Shown: positions 34,677 through 42,313 of the stretch, in pieces
Position numbering within the stretch: position 1 is the first letter of the stretch
Layout: every line of letters starts with the position of its first letter
Assembly (NCBI GenBank): GCA_016712985.1
Contig: JADJQA010000012.1
Span: 1 to 64,000, forward strand
DNA length: 64,000 nucleotides
Source of the DNA: Sulfuritalea sp.
GTDB lineage: Bacteria > Pseudomonadota > Gammaproteobacteria > Burkholderiales > Rhodocyclaceae
Direction: 5' to 3'
Position numbers and translations under genes: made by a program
The notes under the pieces: generated by a model
Told to the model about the DNA's origin: nothing
The model's input: the letters and a program-made list of their open reading frames with translations, nothing else
Database searches by the model: none

Positions 34677-34847
34677 AGACACAGCTTCGCCACGCACCTG
34701 CTCGAGGCCGGGGTGGATCTGCACACCATCCAGCGCCTGCTGGGGCACGGCCACATCAGCACCACCATGCGCTACCTGCATCTGGCGCGGAACCGTCTGA
34801 CCGGCACCACCTCGCCGCTCGAACTGCTCGATCCCCTGCCCACCTGA
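34677..34847 (+). pseudogene. IS91-associated tyrosine recombinase, C-terminal remnant
   Basis: FATHLLEAGVDLHTIQRLLG followed by HISTTMRYLHLARN, the C-terminal end of the recombinase that precedes IS91-type transposases (compare the full copy at 48818-49696). It begins abruptly at the junction with the integrase remnant. The transposase fragment follows after 7 bases. Confidence 0.75.
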
Positions 34848-34854
34848 GCGGCCG

Positions 34855-35411
34855 TGGACCGCCGCGTCGGTTTGGCCGAGGTGCTGCGTCGCCACGGCCC
34901 GAGCTATCTCGCCAGCCATCTCTTGTCGTGGGCGAAGGCCAAGGTCTGGCGCGCCATCGTCGCCTGCCGCACCGCGGCATTGGGCGGCCATGTCGAGACC
35001 TGCGACGCCTGCGGCACGACGCGTCACGTCTATCACTCCTGCCGCAACCGGCACTGCCCGCAATGCCAGACCCGTGCCAAGGAAGCCTGGCTGGCCCAGC
35101 GCCACCGCGAGCTGTTGCCGGTGCCGTACTTCCACTTGGTGTTCACCCTGCCGCATGATCTGAACGGCCTGATTGGCATCGCCCCGAGGGCGCTCTACGA
35201 GAGGCTGTTTGGCGCCGTATCGGCCACCCTCACCGAGTTCGCCGCCAACCCGCGCTGGCTGGGCGGGACGCCGGCGTTCTCCCTGGTGCTGCACACCTGG
35301 AAGCAGGATCTGGGACGGCATGTGCATGTCCATGCACTGGTGGCCGGCGGGGCGCTGGCGCCCTCGGGCGAATGGCGGTCGAGCAAGCGCGGCTTCCCGC
35401 GAGGGGATTGA
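34855..35411 (+). pseudogene. IS91-family transposase, 5' half
   Basis: An HUH/Y2 transposase fragment of 185 residues. The N-terminal zinc-binding region is present (CRTAALGGHVETCDACG, then CRNRHCPQCQ), and so is the HUH motif in RHVHVHALVAGG (about 158-169). The reading then ends in unrelated sequence at 35396, where a 73-bp repeat begins, so the catalytic tyrosines are missing. It differs clearly from the complete element at 48.6-51.3 kb, so it is a separate, older insertion. Confidence 0.8.
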
Positions 35412-35468
35412 AAGAGAGGAGAAGTCGCTTGTCAAGGAACAGCGGTATTGCATTCGGCGAGTCCATTG
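35396..35468. repeat. 73-bp direct repeat, copy A
   Basis: From CCCGCGAGGGGATTGA to GGCGAGTCCATTG. It is about 96% identical, without gaps, to 37049-37121. It replaces the 3' half of the IS91 transposase. Confidence 0.85.
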
Positions 35469-35580
35469 GGCGCAAGCTTCGTGGCCTGGAATGAAACCGG
35501 GGTTGGCGCGACAGGAGATGAAGCTCCGGTTGAATGGGATGATGATATGCTTTCCGTCATGCCGAACGACTTAATCTGCC

Positions 35581-35655
35581 GAACCGCCGGATACGTGACC
35601 CGTACGTCCGGTGGTGTGGGAGGGGGGAGCCGTGAGGCTTTCCCCTATCCCGATT
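35581..35655 (+). ncRNA. Group II intron 3' end (domains V and VI)
   Basis: GAACCGCCGGATACGTGACC, CGTACGTCCGGTGG and the following GTGTGGGAGGGGGG...CCCCTATCCCGATT match the conserved domain V hairpin and domain VI end of bacterial group II introns, apparently of the group IIC type that favours attC sites and terminators. The reverse-transcriptase gene and 5' intron part are absent; only about 185 bases separate it from the IS91 fragment. It is a non-mobile remnant. Confidence 0.6.
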
Positions 35656-35720
35656 GGGCGCCACCATCACTCGGCACCAGGCCCGCAGTACAATGACTTC
35701 TCTATACGGAGGCACTCGCC

Positions 35721-35945
35721 ATGGGAAGTAAACTCGAATTGCTCGAAGCCGAAGCCCTGCAGCTTACAGCCGGCGAACGGGCGGCGTTCGCCCAGGTATT
35801 GCTTGCCAGTCTCGACGAAGATGCTGAGATTGAGGAAGCATGGGCTGCCGAAACCGAGCGCAGAATTTCCGATATCGAGAGTGGAGTGGTACAAACCATT
35901 CCAATTGCTGATGCGCTTGCACAGGTGCGTGCGTCGCTGCGGTGA
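35721..35945 (+). CDS. Addiction-module antitoxin (TIGR02574-type)
   Basis: A 74-residue protein typical of the short helical antitoxins paired with ParE/RelE toxins: LEAEALQLTAGERAAFAQVL near the start and a helical acidic centre (EEAWAAETERRI). A good ribosome site GGAGG precedes the ATG by 8 bases. Its TGA overlaps the GTG of the toxin. It probably neutralises the toxin and represses the operon. It lies in the cassette-like segment after the intron remnant. Confidence 0.8.
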   Translation: MGSKLELLEAEALQLTAGERAAFAQVLLASLDEDAEIEEAWAAETERRISDIESGVVQTIPIADALAQVRASLR

Positions 35946-36235
35946 AGCTTGTCGTTGCTCCACTGGCGCTCGCCGAACTGCACGATGCGGCCGCGTTCTA
36001 TACGTTGAAGGCCAATGTTGAGCTTGGTCTCGCATTTGTGGCTGAGTTTGAACGAACGGCCAATGTTGTCTTTGCCAACCCTCTGCTCGGCGCTGTATTT
36101 CGTGGCACTCGTCGGCGTTATCTCCTCCGTCGATTCCCATACAGCATCATTTATCAAGTCACCACAGAGGAGCTTCGAGTCCTTGCGGTCGCACATCACA
36201 GACGGCGCCCTGGTTACTGGGCGCATAGGAAGTAG
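35942..36235 (+). CDS. ParE/RelE-superfamily toxin
   Basis: A 97-residue protein starting with GTG. LAELHDAAAFYTLKANVEL near residue 10 and the C-terminal FRGTRRRYLLRRFPYSIIYQ plus VLAVAHHRRRPGYW follow the ParE pattern. ParE toxins inhibit DNA gyrase, while RelE members cleave mRNA; the sequence resembles the ParE branch. Overlap GTGA with the antitoxin indicates coupled translation. Confidence 0.82.
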   Translation: MKLVVAPLALAELHDAAAFYTLKANVELGLAFVAEFERTANVVFANPLLGAVFRGTRRRYLLRRFPYSIIYQVTTEELRVLAVAHHRRRPGYWAHRK

Positions 36236-36260
36236 CACGCCGTTGTCACTTCGACCGGTG

Positions 36261-36345
36261 ATGCCCAACCCGGCGGTCGACCCCGTTCGCTTCGCGCCCC
36301 CCCCCCCCCCCCCCCCCCCCCCCGTGGTCGGGCGGCCCCTCAGCT
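36261..36345. other. attC-like half site with a 27-nt C tract
   Basis: GATGCCCAACCCGGCGGTCG (36270-36289) has the form of the left half of an integron attC site: the simple site GCCCAAC followed by a G/C arm. It then runs through CCCCGTTCGCTTCGCG into 27 consecutive C (36297-36323). The complementary right half with GTTRGGC is not found. The C tract may be a real replication or recombination product or an assembly artefact. Confidence 0.35.
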
Positions 36346-36387
36346 ACGACTTTCGACTCCACTTTCACGCGAAAGCACAGGTCTTTG

Positions 36388-36434
36388 TTGTGCATACAAT
36401 AAACCTTGACCCGTCATCTATTTGTGCATACACT
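36388..36434 (+). promoter_or_regulatory. brnT promoter with TTGTGCATACA repeats
   Basis: TTGACC (36406-36411) and TACACT (36429-36434) are spaced 17 bases. The predicted start of transcription coincides with the brnT ATG at 36442. The 11-mer TTGTGCATACA occurs at 36388-36398 and again at 36422-36432 over the -10 box: probable operators for BrnA autorepression. Confidence 0.55.
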
Positions 36435-36441
36435 CTGGCGT

Positions 36442-36720
36442 ATGAAAGTCGACTTCGACCCGATCAAGAACGCGAGGAACATCAAGGAGCGCAAACTCGC
36501 GTTCGAACGAGTGGCAGAAGTCGATTTCAATACTGCACTGGTGTTTCCTGACACCCGAAAGGCATATGGCGAAACTCGTTACATTGCAATGTGCTACCTG
36601 GATCGGCGACTGCACGTGCTGTGCTTTACCGAGACCGGGACGGGCATTCGGGTAATCAGCTTCCGTAAGGCCAATACGAGAGAGGCAAATAGACATGGCA
36701 AGGCGCAAACCATTGAGTGA
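36442..36720 (+). CDS. brnT: BrnT family toxin
   Basis: A 92-residue ribonuclease toxin of the BrnT/BrnA system (RelE fold). MKVDFDPIKNARNIKERKLA is the family N-terminus, followed by ETRYIAMCYLDRRLHVLCF and the C-terminal IRVISFRKANTRE with the catalytic-type Arg/Lys residues. The start at 36442 was chosen because homology begins there. No ribosome site precedes it and the promoter places the RNA start at the ATG, suggesting a leaderless mRNA. The antitoxin gene overlaps its end by 26 bases. Confidence 0.88.
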   Translation: MKVDFDPIKNARNIKERKLAFERVAEVDFNTALVFPDTRKAYGETRYIAMCYLDRRLHVLCFTETGTGIRVISFRKANTREANRHGKAQTIE

Positions 36721-36970
36721 CGCCGACGGCGAGGTCCGCGAACTGACCGCAGACGATATGGCGAAATTCAAGCCTGCCGTTAAGGTGTTGCCATCATCAC
36801 TTAGAAAGAAGCTCGGCGTGCGCGGGCCACAGAGGACCCCGACAAAAGAGCGCATCACCATCCGGTTGTCGCGAGAGGTGGTGGAGCAATTCCGCGAAAG
36901 TGGCGAGGGTTGGCAATCTCGTGTGGATGCCGCCTTGCGGGAGTGGCTCAAGAATCATTCTCCGGCGTAA
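36695..36970 (+). CDS. brnA: BrnA family antitoxin
   Basis: A 91-residue antitoxin with the ribbon-helix-helix C-terminus ITIRLSREVVEQFRESGEGW (about 50-69) and a closing helix DAALREWL. The N-terminal half wraps the toxin. BrnA also represses its own operon. Overlap with brnT indicates co-translation. Confidence 0.87.
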   Translation: MARRKPLSDADGEVRELTADDMAKFKPAVKVLPSSLRKKLGVRGPQRTPTKERITIRLSREVVEQFRESGEGWQSRVDAALREWLKNHSPA

Positions 36971-36994
36971 GCCATTGCCCTATTTACACATGGG

Positions 36995-37051
36995 GTCGAA
37001 CCCGTCGTTCGAGGGGACGCTGCGCGATGAAGCCGCGCAGCGCCGGTCCCC
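36995..37051. other. attC-like half site after brnA
   Basis: GTCGAACCCGTCGTTCGAGG, then GGACGCTGCGCG and CGCGCAGCGCCGGTCCCC, which pair as a hairpin with loop ATGAAGC. This has the form of the left arm and apical hairpin of an attC site. The right arm (CTCGAACGTTAGGC type) is absent: the sequence changes into repeat copy B at about 37049. It marks the 3' end of the BrnTA cassette. Confidence 0.5.
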
Positions 37052-37121
37052 GCGAGGGGATTGAAGGAGAGGAGAAGTCGCTTGTCAAGGAACTGCGGTA
37101 TAGCATTCGGCGAGTCCATTG
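37049..37121. repeat. 73-bp direct repeat, copy B
   Basis: Same sequence and length as copy A (35396-35468) with about three mismatches. It cuts off the attC-like site. The two copies enclose the intron end and both toxin-antitoxin cassettes. Confidence 0.85.
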
Positions 37122-37330
37122 TTGAAACGTTCCTGTTCCAGCGCCAAGTGGCCGCTCTATTGGACCGAAGAGGAGCGCGGCGCATTCTTGAAGGAGATTC
37201 GCCGCGTCCTCGAAGAGTAAGCCCCTCACCAAGTCCAAATTGGCAGCCCATGAAGCCAAACGCGACCATGCTGCGGACCTGTTGCAGTCAGTGCGCGAAC
37301 ATGCCCGGTTTGTCGGCCGCCAATGCCGGT
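37122..37330 (+). pseudogene. Remnants of a RelE/HigB-type toxin end and its antitoxin start
   Basis: Right after copy B a frame reads WPLYWTEEERGAFLKEIRR to a TAA at about 37218, resembling the C-terminus of RelE/HigB toxins. Overlapping it in another frame is SKPLTKSKLAAHEAKRDHAA, followed by DLLQSVREHA, the typical N-terminus of HigA-like XRE antitoxins. No in-frame ATG is available and the antitoxin reads into unrelated sequence after about 37310, so both are fragments. Confidence 0.4.
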
Positions 37331-37486
37331 TTGGTGGGTTGGCTTGCCGATTCTGCTCCGATTGTCGCCTGTGTCGACCTGTACAATTTGCGCGAATTGG
37401 CGGGACATGCAATCAAGGTACGCAAGGTGCCCCGCGGCAACGGCAAGTGCGCGAGCCCAATGCTCCGGGCAACGAGGAATCGGTTC

Positions 37487-37690
37487 ATGAAAGTATTTGT
37501 GGCGTATTGGCATCCCGAGCCGCGAAACTCTGACCCGGCGATGTTCGACACCGCGCGCGCGACGCTTGCTAGTGCGGGGCACGAGGTCAGAATGGCCGGC
37601 TTGCATCCGATGCGTTTCGATCCGGTTTCCGCCTGTCCGTCCGACAGGCCGGGTGCTTCGCTGGTGGGCGCCATCGCAAGGCGCGGTTAA
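37487..37690 (+). pseudogene. Flavodoxin-fold quinone oxidoreductase, N-terminal fragment
   Basis: MKVFVAYWHPEPRNSDPAMF and ASAGHEVRMAGLHPMRFDPV match the first about 50 residues of NAD(P)H-quinone oxidoreductases (KefF/NQO1 family, FAD/FMN-binding). The frame then leaves the homology (SACPSDRPG) and stops at 37690, so about three quarters of the protein are missing. Confidence 0.6.
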
Positions 37691-37711
37691 GACGGATCCG
37701 GGAGAGTCTTC

Positions 37712-38407
37712 ATGCAGCGCATCCTGGTCTACTCCGACTCGCTGTCGTGGGGCATCATTCCCCTGACACGTCAGCGCTTGCCTTTCGACCAGCGCTGGCC
37801 GGGGGTGATGGAGCTGACGCTCTGTGCCTCCGGCAGGAAGGTCCGCGTCATGGAGGATTGCCTCAACGGCCGCCGCACGGTTTGGGATGATCCGTTCAAA
37901 CCTGGCCGAAACGGACTCGTCGGCCTGGCTCAACGGATCGAGATCGATTCTCCGCTCGAGCTGGTTGTTCTGATGCTCGGCACAAACGATTTCCAATCCA
38001 TGCACCAGCACAACGCATGGCATTCATCGCAGGGCATCCTTGCTCTGGTGTCGGCCATTCGCGCCGCGCCGATCGAGCCTGGCATGCCCGTGCCGCAGGT
38101 TTTGGTGGTTGCACCGCCGGCGATCCAGACGCCCAAGGGGCCGATTGCAGCGAAATTCGAGGGTGGCGAGACAAAGTGCGCGGGCCTCGCCGACGCCTAC
38201 CGGCAGGTCTGCACAGATATCGGATGTCATTTCTTCGATGCCGGCGACGTGGTTGGATCCAGCAAGGTGGATGGTGTGCATCTCGATGCGGAGCAGCACC
38301 TGGCGCTGGGCGAGGCGCTGTCGCGGGTTATCGAGCCTCTGCTGCGGATGGTTGCCGGGCCGCCGATGGTCGTCGGTGCAACAGAGCAACATGCCGGTCG
38401 GTCCTGA
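37712..38407 (+). CDS. SGNH/GDSL-family hydrolase
   Basis: A 231-residue esterase-like protein. Block I is ILVYSDSLSWG with the nucleophile Ser8 or Ser10 (a GDSL variant, YSDSLS), block III is LMLGTNDF (about 88-95) and block V DGVHLDAEQHLALG with the Asp/His pair near 190. Such enzymes hydrolyse esters or thioesters; members with this N-terminus are often annotated as arylesterase or acyl-CoA thioesterase-like. No signal peptide. A good AGAGTCTTC-type leader without a clear ribosome site precedes it. Confidence 0.8.
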   Translation: MQRILVYSDSLSWGIIPLTRQRLPFDQRWPGVMELTLCASGRKVRVMEDCLNGRRTVWDDPFKPGRNGLVGLAQRIEIDSPLELVVLMLGTNDFQSMHQHNAWHSSQGILALVSAIRAAPIEPGMPVPQVLVVAPPAIQTPKGPIAAKFEGGETKCAGLADAYRQVCTDIGCHFFDAGDVVGSSKVDGVHLDAEQHLALGEALSRVIEPLLRMVAGPPMVVGATEQHAGRS

Positions 38408-38742
38408 CGACATGCACAGCGACGCGTCAAAGCGCTCTGGCATCGTCGCGTTGTTCAGCCGGAGGTGCGACGCGACAATGTTCCGGGACGGCGAGTCCGA
38501 GTTGCCGGAAAAGAGCGGAAGCGCCTCGCACGGTGGCTTGGACAGCCATGTCGAGATCATCGGCAGGGCACTGGTGCGGGCCACCGGTGGCGCACTGGCG
38601 CCTCTGGTTGATGATCGGGCTGCGTTTTTGTCCTCATCGGCGGGCGTCAACAGGCCGTAGTAGTTTGCGCGCGAGCGCGCGAGCGGCCATAATCCGCCTA
38701 GTGACCGGGCCCATGTTCCGGCCGCACGCGGGGAGGGGGAGA
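38408..38742. other. Intergenic region without a supported gene
   Basis: An 82-codon frame (38412-38660) starting MHSDASKRSGIVALF has no recognisable motif and no ribosome site. A GC-rich hairpin GCGCGCGAGCGCGC lies near 38670-38685. The last bases include the purine-rich ribosome site of the SDR gene. Confidence 0.35.
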
Positions 38743-39495
38743 ATGGATCTTTGGGGGTGTTCGGCGGTGGTCACCGGGGCGGCATCGGGTCTCGGTGCGG
38801 AGACGGCGCGCTACCTCGCCGAGGCGGGCGCGAAGGTGACGGTGATCGATATCGATGGCGCCGGCGTGCAGAAAGTCGCCGACGAGATCAGCGGTCTTGG
38901 GATCCCCTGTGACGTGGCTGACTCGCTGTCGCTCGAAAGTGCCCTGGCGAAGGCGCGCCAGGCACATGGCGCGGCCCGCGTGCTGGTGCACTGCGTCGGC
39001 CGCGGCCACTCGGCGCCGATCGTCGGCGCCGACGGACCGATGCTGCTTGAGGACTTTCGCCAGCTCGTCGAGGTCAACCTGATCTCGACTTTCAACATGA
39101 TGCGACTTGCCGCCGCCGACATGGCGAAACTGGAACCGCTGGAGAACGGCGAGCGCGGCGTGATCCTGTCGACGGCGTCGGTTTCGGCTTACGAGGGGCA
39201 GAGCGGCGAGGCCGCCTATTCCGGCTCCAAGGGCGGTGTCGTCAGCATGATCCTGCCCGCAGCCCGCGAACTCGGGCCGCTGGGCATTCGCGTGGTCGGC
39301 ATCGCGCCAGGCCTGTTCGGCACACAGACGCTGTTCAACATGGAAAAGAACCTCGATTCGCGGCTCGCGCACCACATCCCGTTTCCGCACCGCTTCGGCG
39401 ATGCCGCCGAGTTCGCGATGCTGGTGATTCATGTCCTGAACAACGTCATGATCAACGGTACCGTGCTGCGCCTCGACGGCGGCTACCACCGCTGA
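38743..39495 (+). CDS. SDR family oxidoreductase (type II 3-hydroxyacyl-CoA dehydrogenase-like)
   Basis: A 250-residue short-chain dehydrogenase. The cofactor loop is TGAASGLGAET (about 10-20), the catalytic Ser/Tyr/Lys are in STASVSAYEG and YSGSKGG (about 159-165). GIAPGLFGTQTLFNMEKN and the insertion LEPLENGERGVILST resemble the HSD17B10 / type II 3-hydroxyacyl-CoA dehydrogenase group, which acts on short branched acyl-CoA. A strong ribosome site GGGAGGGGGAG precedes the ATG. It stands alone before the dikinase regulator gene. Confidence 0.85.
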   Translation: MDLWGCSAVVTGAASGLGAETARYLAEAGAKVTVIDIDGAGVQKVADEISGLGIPCDVADSLSLESALAKARQAHGAARVLVHCVGRGHSAPIVGADGPMLLEDFRQLVEVNLISTFNMMRLAAADMAKLEPLENGERGVILSTASVSAYEGQSGEAAYSGSKGGVVSMILPAARELGPLGIRVVGIAPGLFGTQTLFNMEKNLDSRLAHHIPFPHRFGDAAEFAMLVIHVLNNVMINGTVLRLDGGYHR

Positions 39496-39527
39496 GCAAG
39501 CCGCGCGACCGAACGCAAGGGACGCCC

Positions 39528-40349
39528 GTGAGCAAGACCCTGACGTTGTACCTCGTCTCGCGTGCCTCGGGCGAAATGGTCGAGATGCTGGCGCGCAATG
39601 CCGTCGCCCAGCTCGAAGGGGTCAAGCTCCGGCGCCGCTTGTGGAAGATGGTGCGCCGCATGGGCCAGGTCCCGGAGATCCTCGCTGCGGTGGCGGACTC
39701 GCCGGGCTATGTCCTGCACAGCATCAGCGACACTGATATTCGCGAAGCCCTGGAGGAGGGTTGCAGGCGGCTGGGCGTTCCGTGCCAGTTCGCGCTCGAG
39801 CAGCTGATCAGCCGGCTCGCCAAGCACTGCAACGCCTCCGTGCTGTTTCATGCCAGTTCAGGCGAGGCCTACGACGAGGACTATTACCTGCGTGTCGAGG
39901 CCATGAAGTACACGCTGGCCCATGACGACGGCGTGGCGAGCGACGATCTCGAAAATGCCGACGTTATTCTTGTCGGGGTGTCGCGAGCGACCAAGACGCC
40001 AACCTGCATGTATCTGGCCTCGCGCGGAATCAAGGCCGCCAACGTGCCGCTGGTGCCGGGCGCGCCGATCCCCGCCGCGCTGGTGAGCCCGCAGGCGCCG
40101 CTTGTCGTCGGACTGATAGTCGATCCGGGGCGGCTGGCGATGATCCGCTCCGCCCGTCTGAAGTCGCTGAACCAGGATGCGGACACCAGCTACGCCGACA
40201 TCGATGCCCTGCGCCAGGAGATGCTGGCCGCGCGCCGCCTGTTCGTCCTGCACGGCTGGCCGATCATCGACGTGACAAATCGCTCGATCGAGCAGACGGC
40301 GGCGATGATCATCGAAAAGCTCGAGGCGCGCGCCGGCGATCATCCTTGA
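39528..40349 (+). CDS. Pyruvate, phosphate/water dikinase regulatory protein (kinase-pyrophosphorylase)
   Basis: A DUF299 bifunctional enzyme that inactivates a dikinase (PPDK or PEP synthetase) by ADP-dependent phosphorylation and reactivates it by Pi-dependent dephosphorylation. The P-loop-like motif GVSRATKTPTCMYLA (about 148-162) is diagnostic. The N-terminus LYLVSRASGEMVEMLARNA is of the PPDK-regulator kind rather than the usual FFVSDGTGITAE of PpsR. Length 273 is normal. The target dikinase gene is not in the window. Confidence 0.88.
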   Translation: MSKTLTLYLVSRASGEMVEMLARNAVAQLEGVKLRRRLWKMVRRMGQVPEILAAVADSPGYVLHSISDTDIREALEEGCRRLGVPCQFALEQLISRLAKHCNASVLFHASSGEAYDEDYYLRVEAMKYTLAHDDGVASDDLENADVILVGVSRATKTPTCMYLASRGIKAANVPLVPGAPIPAALVSPQAPLVVGLIVDPGRLAMIRSARLKSLNQDADTSYADIDALRQEMLAARRLFVLHGWPIIDVTNRSIEQTAAMIIEKLEARAGDHP

Positions 40350-40446
40350 CGCGTTGCCGGCCATCCTGGGAAAGCCGTGGGCTGTTCCCGGTTCCCTGCA
40401 TCAGGACGTCGGCAGACGCAACTGTTGGAAGGTGAGGGAGAACAAG

Positions 40447-40965
40447 GTGAGGTCATACGCAAGCGTGCCCCTGCTGCTGTCCCTGGTCATCGCTCTGGAT
40501 TCGGCGGCAGCCGATCTGCCGGCGGGCAACTGCGCCGCGCCACAGGCGGCGATGGATCTTTCACAGTGCGATTTCTCGCGCAAAAAACTGGCGGGCAGGG
40601 ACTTGCGCGGTGCGCGGCTGGCAGGCGCGAAGATGGAGAGCACGGATTTCAGCAAGGCCAATCTGTCCGGCGCGGATTTGCGCGGCAGCAATGCCAAATG
40701 GGCCAATTTCACCGGGGCGAACCTGTCCGGCGCCGACCTCACCGGTGCGGCGATGGAGCAGGTCGATTTCACCAATGCGAAGCTCAAGGCGACACGGCTG
40801 ACGGGCGCTACCCTGCGCCAGGCGATATTTTTCAAGGCCGACATGAAGGATGCCGACCTGGCCAATGCCGATGTCTGGAACGCCAGCTTCGACAAGGCGC
40901 TCAACATGGCCGATTCGGTGCAGGAAGCCCTGGTGGAGCCGTTCGTCGTCAGGGATCGCCGATAG
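40447..40965 (+). CDS. Secreted pentapeptide-repeat protein
   Basis: A protein of about 172 residues with a signal peptide (SYASVPLLLSLVIALDSAAA). Tandem A(D/N)LSG-type pentapeptides follow (ANLSGADLRGSNAKWANFTG and so on, about residues 70-150), which fold into a quadrilateral beta-helix. A Cys pair (NCAAPQ, SQCDFS) precedes the repeats. The GTG at 40447 was chosen, with another GTG 15 bases upstream possible. Function of such exported repeat proteins is unknown. Confidence 0.8.
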   Translation: MRSYASVPLLLSLVIALDSAAADLPAGNCAAPQAAMDLSQCDFSRKKLAGRDLRGARLAGAKMESTDFSKANLSGADLRGSNAKWANFTGANLSGADLTGAAMEQVDFTNAKLKATRLTGATLRQAIFFKADMKDADLANADVWNASFDKALNMADSVQEALVEPFVVRDRR

Positions 40966-40998
40966 GTACCGCAGGCTGCCGTGCCTGCTGCATGAAAG

Positions 40999-42311
40999 TC
41001 AAGGCGTGGCTGTCGGTTCGCCGCCCGCTGCCACCAGCGGGCGGCGCACGGCAAGCATCGTACAGTCGTCGTCAAGCAGGTCGGAACCGGCAAACCTGGC
41101 CACTTCCCCACGCACCTCGTCAAGCAGCGTTGACAGGGGACATGAACCTGCCTGGCCGAGAATACCCAGGCAGCGGCTTTCGGTGAATTCGCCACCCATG
41201 CTGTTGTGCGCTTCGGTGACCCCGTCGGTGTAACAAAACAGGACTTCGCCCGGCTTGAGTTCATGCTCCATCGAAGCGTAGGCCAGGCCCGGATATGCGC
41301 CTATCAGGGCGCCCTTCGGAATGGTCAGGGGCCGGGCTTGTCCGCCGGCGGACAGCAGTGGGGCGCAATGCCCGCCATTGGAGTAATGCAAGCTGCCGCT
41401 GTCGACATCGAGGAAGCCGCAGAACAGCGTAACGAAAATATTGGCGTCATTGCCGATGCACAAACGCTCGTTGAGAGTTTCCAGCAGTTTGTCCGGGCGC
41501 AGGATAGTCATTGCCAGGATTCGCAGCAAGCCGATGGTGCGCGCCATGAACAGCGCGGCGACGATGCCGTGACCGGAGACATCGCCGATGCAAAAAAACA
41601 GTTTGTGATCATCGACGAAGAAGCCGTCGAAGAAATCGCCGCCGATAACGGACGCCGGCTCCATCAAGCCGCATACCTCGATATCATTGCGCTCGGGGAA
41701 CATCGGGCGTTGCAGCGGCAGCATGCTGGCCTGCAATTGTCGGGCGACATCCAGTTCTTTCCTGAGGTGAATCAGTTCGAGTTGCTGCCGCTGGGCCTTC
41801 AGAGCCACGTCGTTGGTTCTGCGCATGCGCTCGACAAGGGAGATCATCAGATTGCTGGCGACCCGGGCAGTGCCATCAGGCGATACCAGAACACTTCTCG
41901 TGACAGCTCCAGCACGCGGGCATCGGTCAGTGCCAGTACCAGCGCCGACACCGGTTTGCCGTCGATCGCCGAAAGCTCGCCGACGCATTCACCGGAAGAA
42001 ATCGCGATGGCGGCGTCGGGGCTCAGGTTGGCGTCCAGATGGGCGGCAATCTGTCCCGACAGCAGGGTATAGACGTTGTGGTTGGTCTCTCCGGGCCTGA
42101 GCAAGGGCGTGCCGGCAGGCAACAGCAGCACTTCGCAATCCGCCAGGATCTCGGCAATGGCCGCTTCGTCGGCATTGCGAAACAGCGGGATCCAGCCGAT
42201 GCTCAGGCGACGCTGGTCAGTCCCTCTTTGTCGGGCTTCCAGGGCACGTTGCGCCGTCCTTCGTTCCGGCCCACGGCGGAAACTGACGCGCTGAAGGGAT
42301 TCGATCGCCAT
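40999..42311 (-). pseudogene. cNMP-binding / SpoIIE-type phosphatase, one frameshift
   Basis: Read from 42311, the first about 150 residues form a cyclic-nucleotide-binding-type sensor domain (PLFRNADEAAIAEILADCEV, then LRPGETNHNVYTLLSGQIAA). At LMALPG near 41870 the frame shifts by one base. It continues with ARVASNLMISLVERMRR, a coiled linker, and a complete PP2C-type SpoIIE domain with VIGGDFFDGF, IGDVSGHGIVAALFMA and CYTDGVTEAHN, stopping at 40999. These proteins dephosphorylate STAS-domain antagonists in partner-switching systems. Its 3-base distance to the STAS-ATPase gene supports this. Whether the shift is real should be tested. Confidence 0.8.
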
Positions 42312-42313
42312 TG

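Noticed and set aside
35448..35696. 82-codon frame across the group II intron end
   Set aside because: It runs through conserved intron RNA structure and has no protein features.
38412..38660. 82-codon frame after the SGNH hydrolase
   Set aside because: No motif, no ribosome site and unusual composition; kept only as part of the intergenic description.
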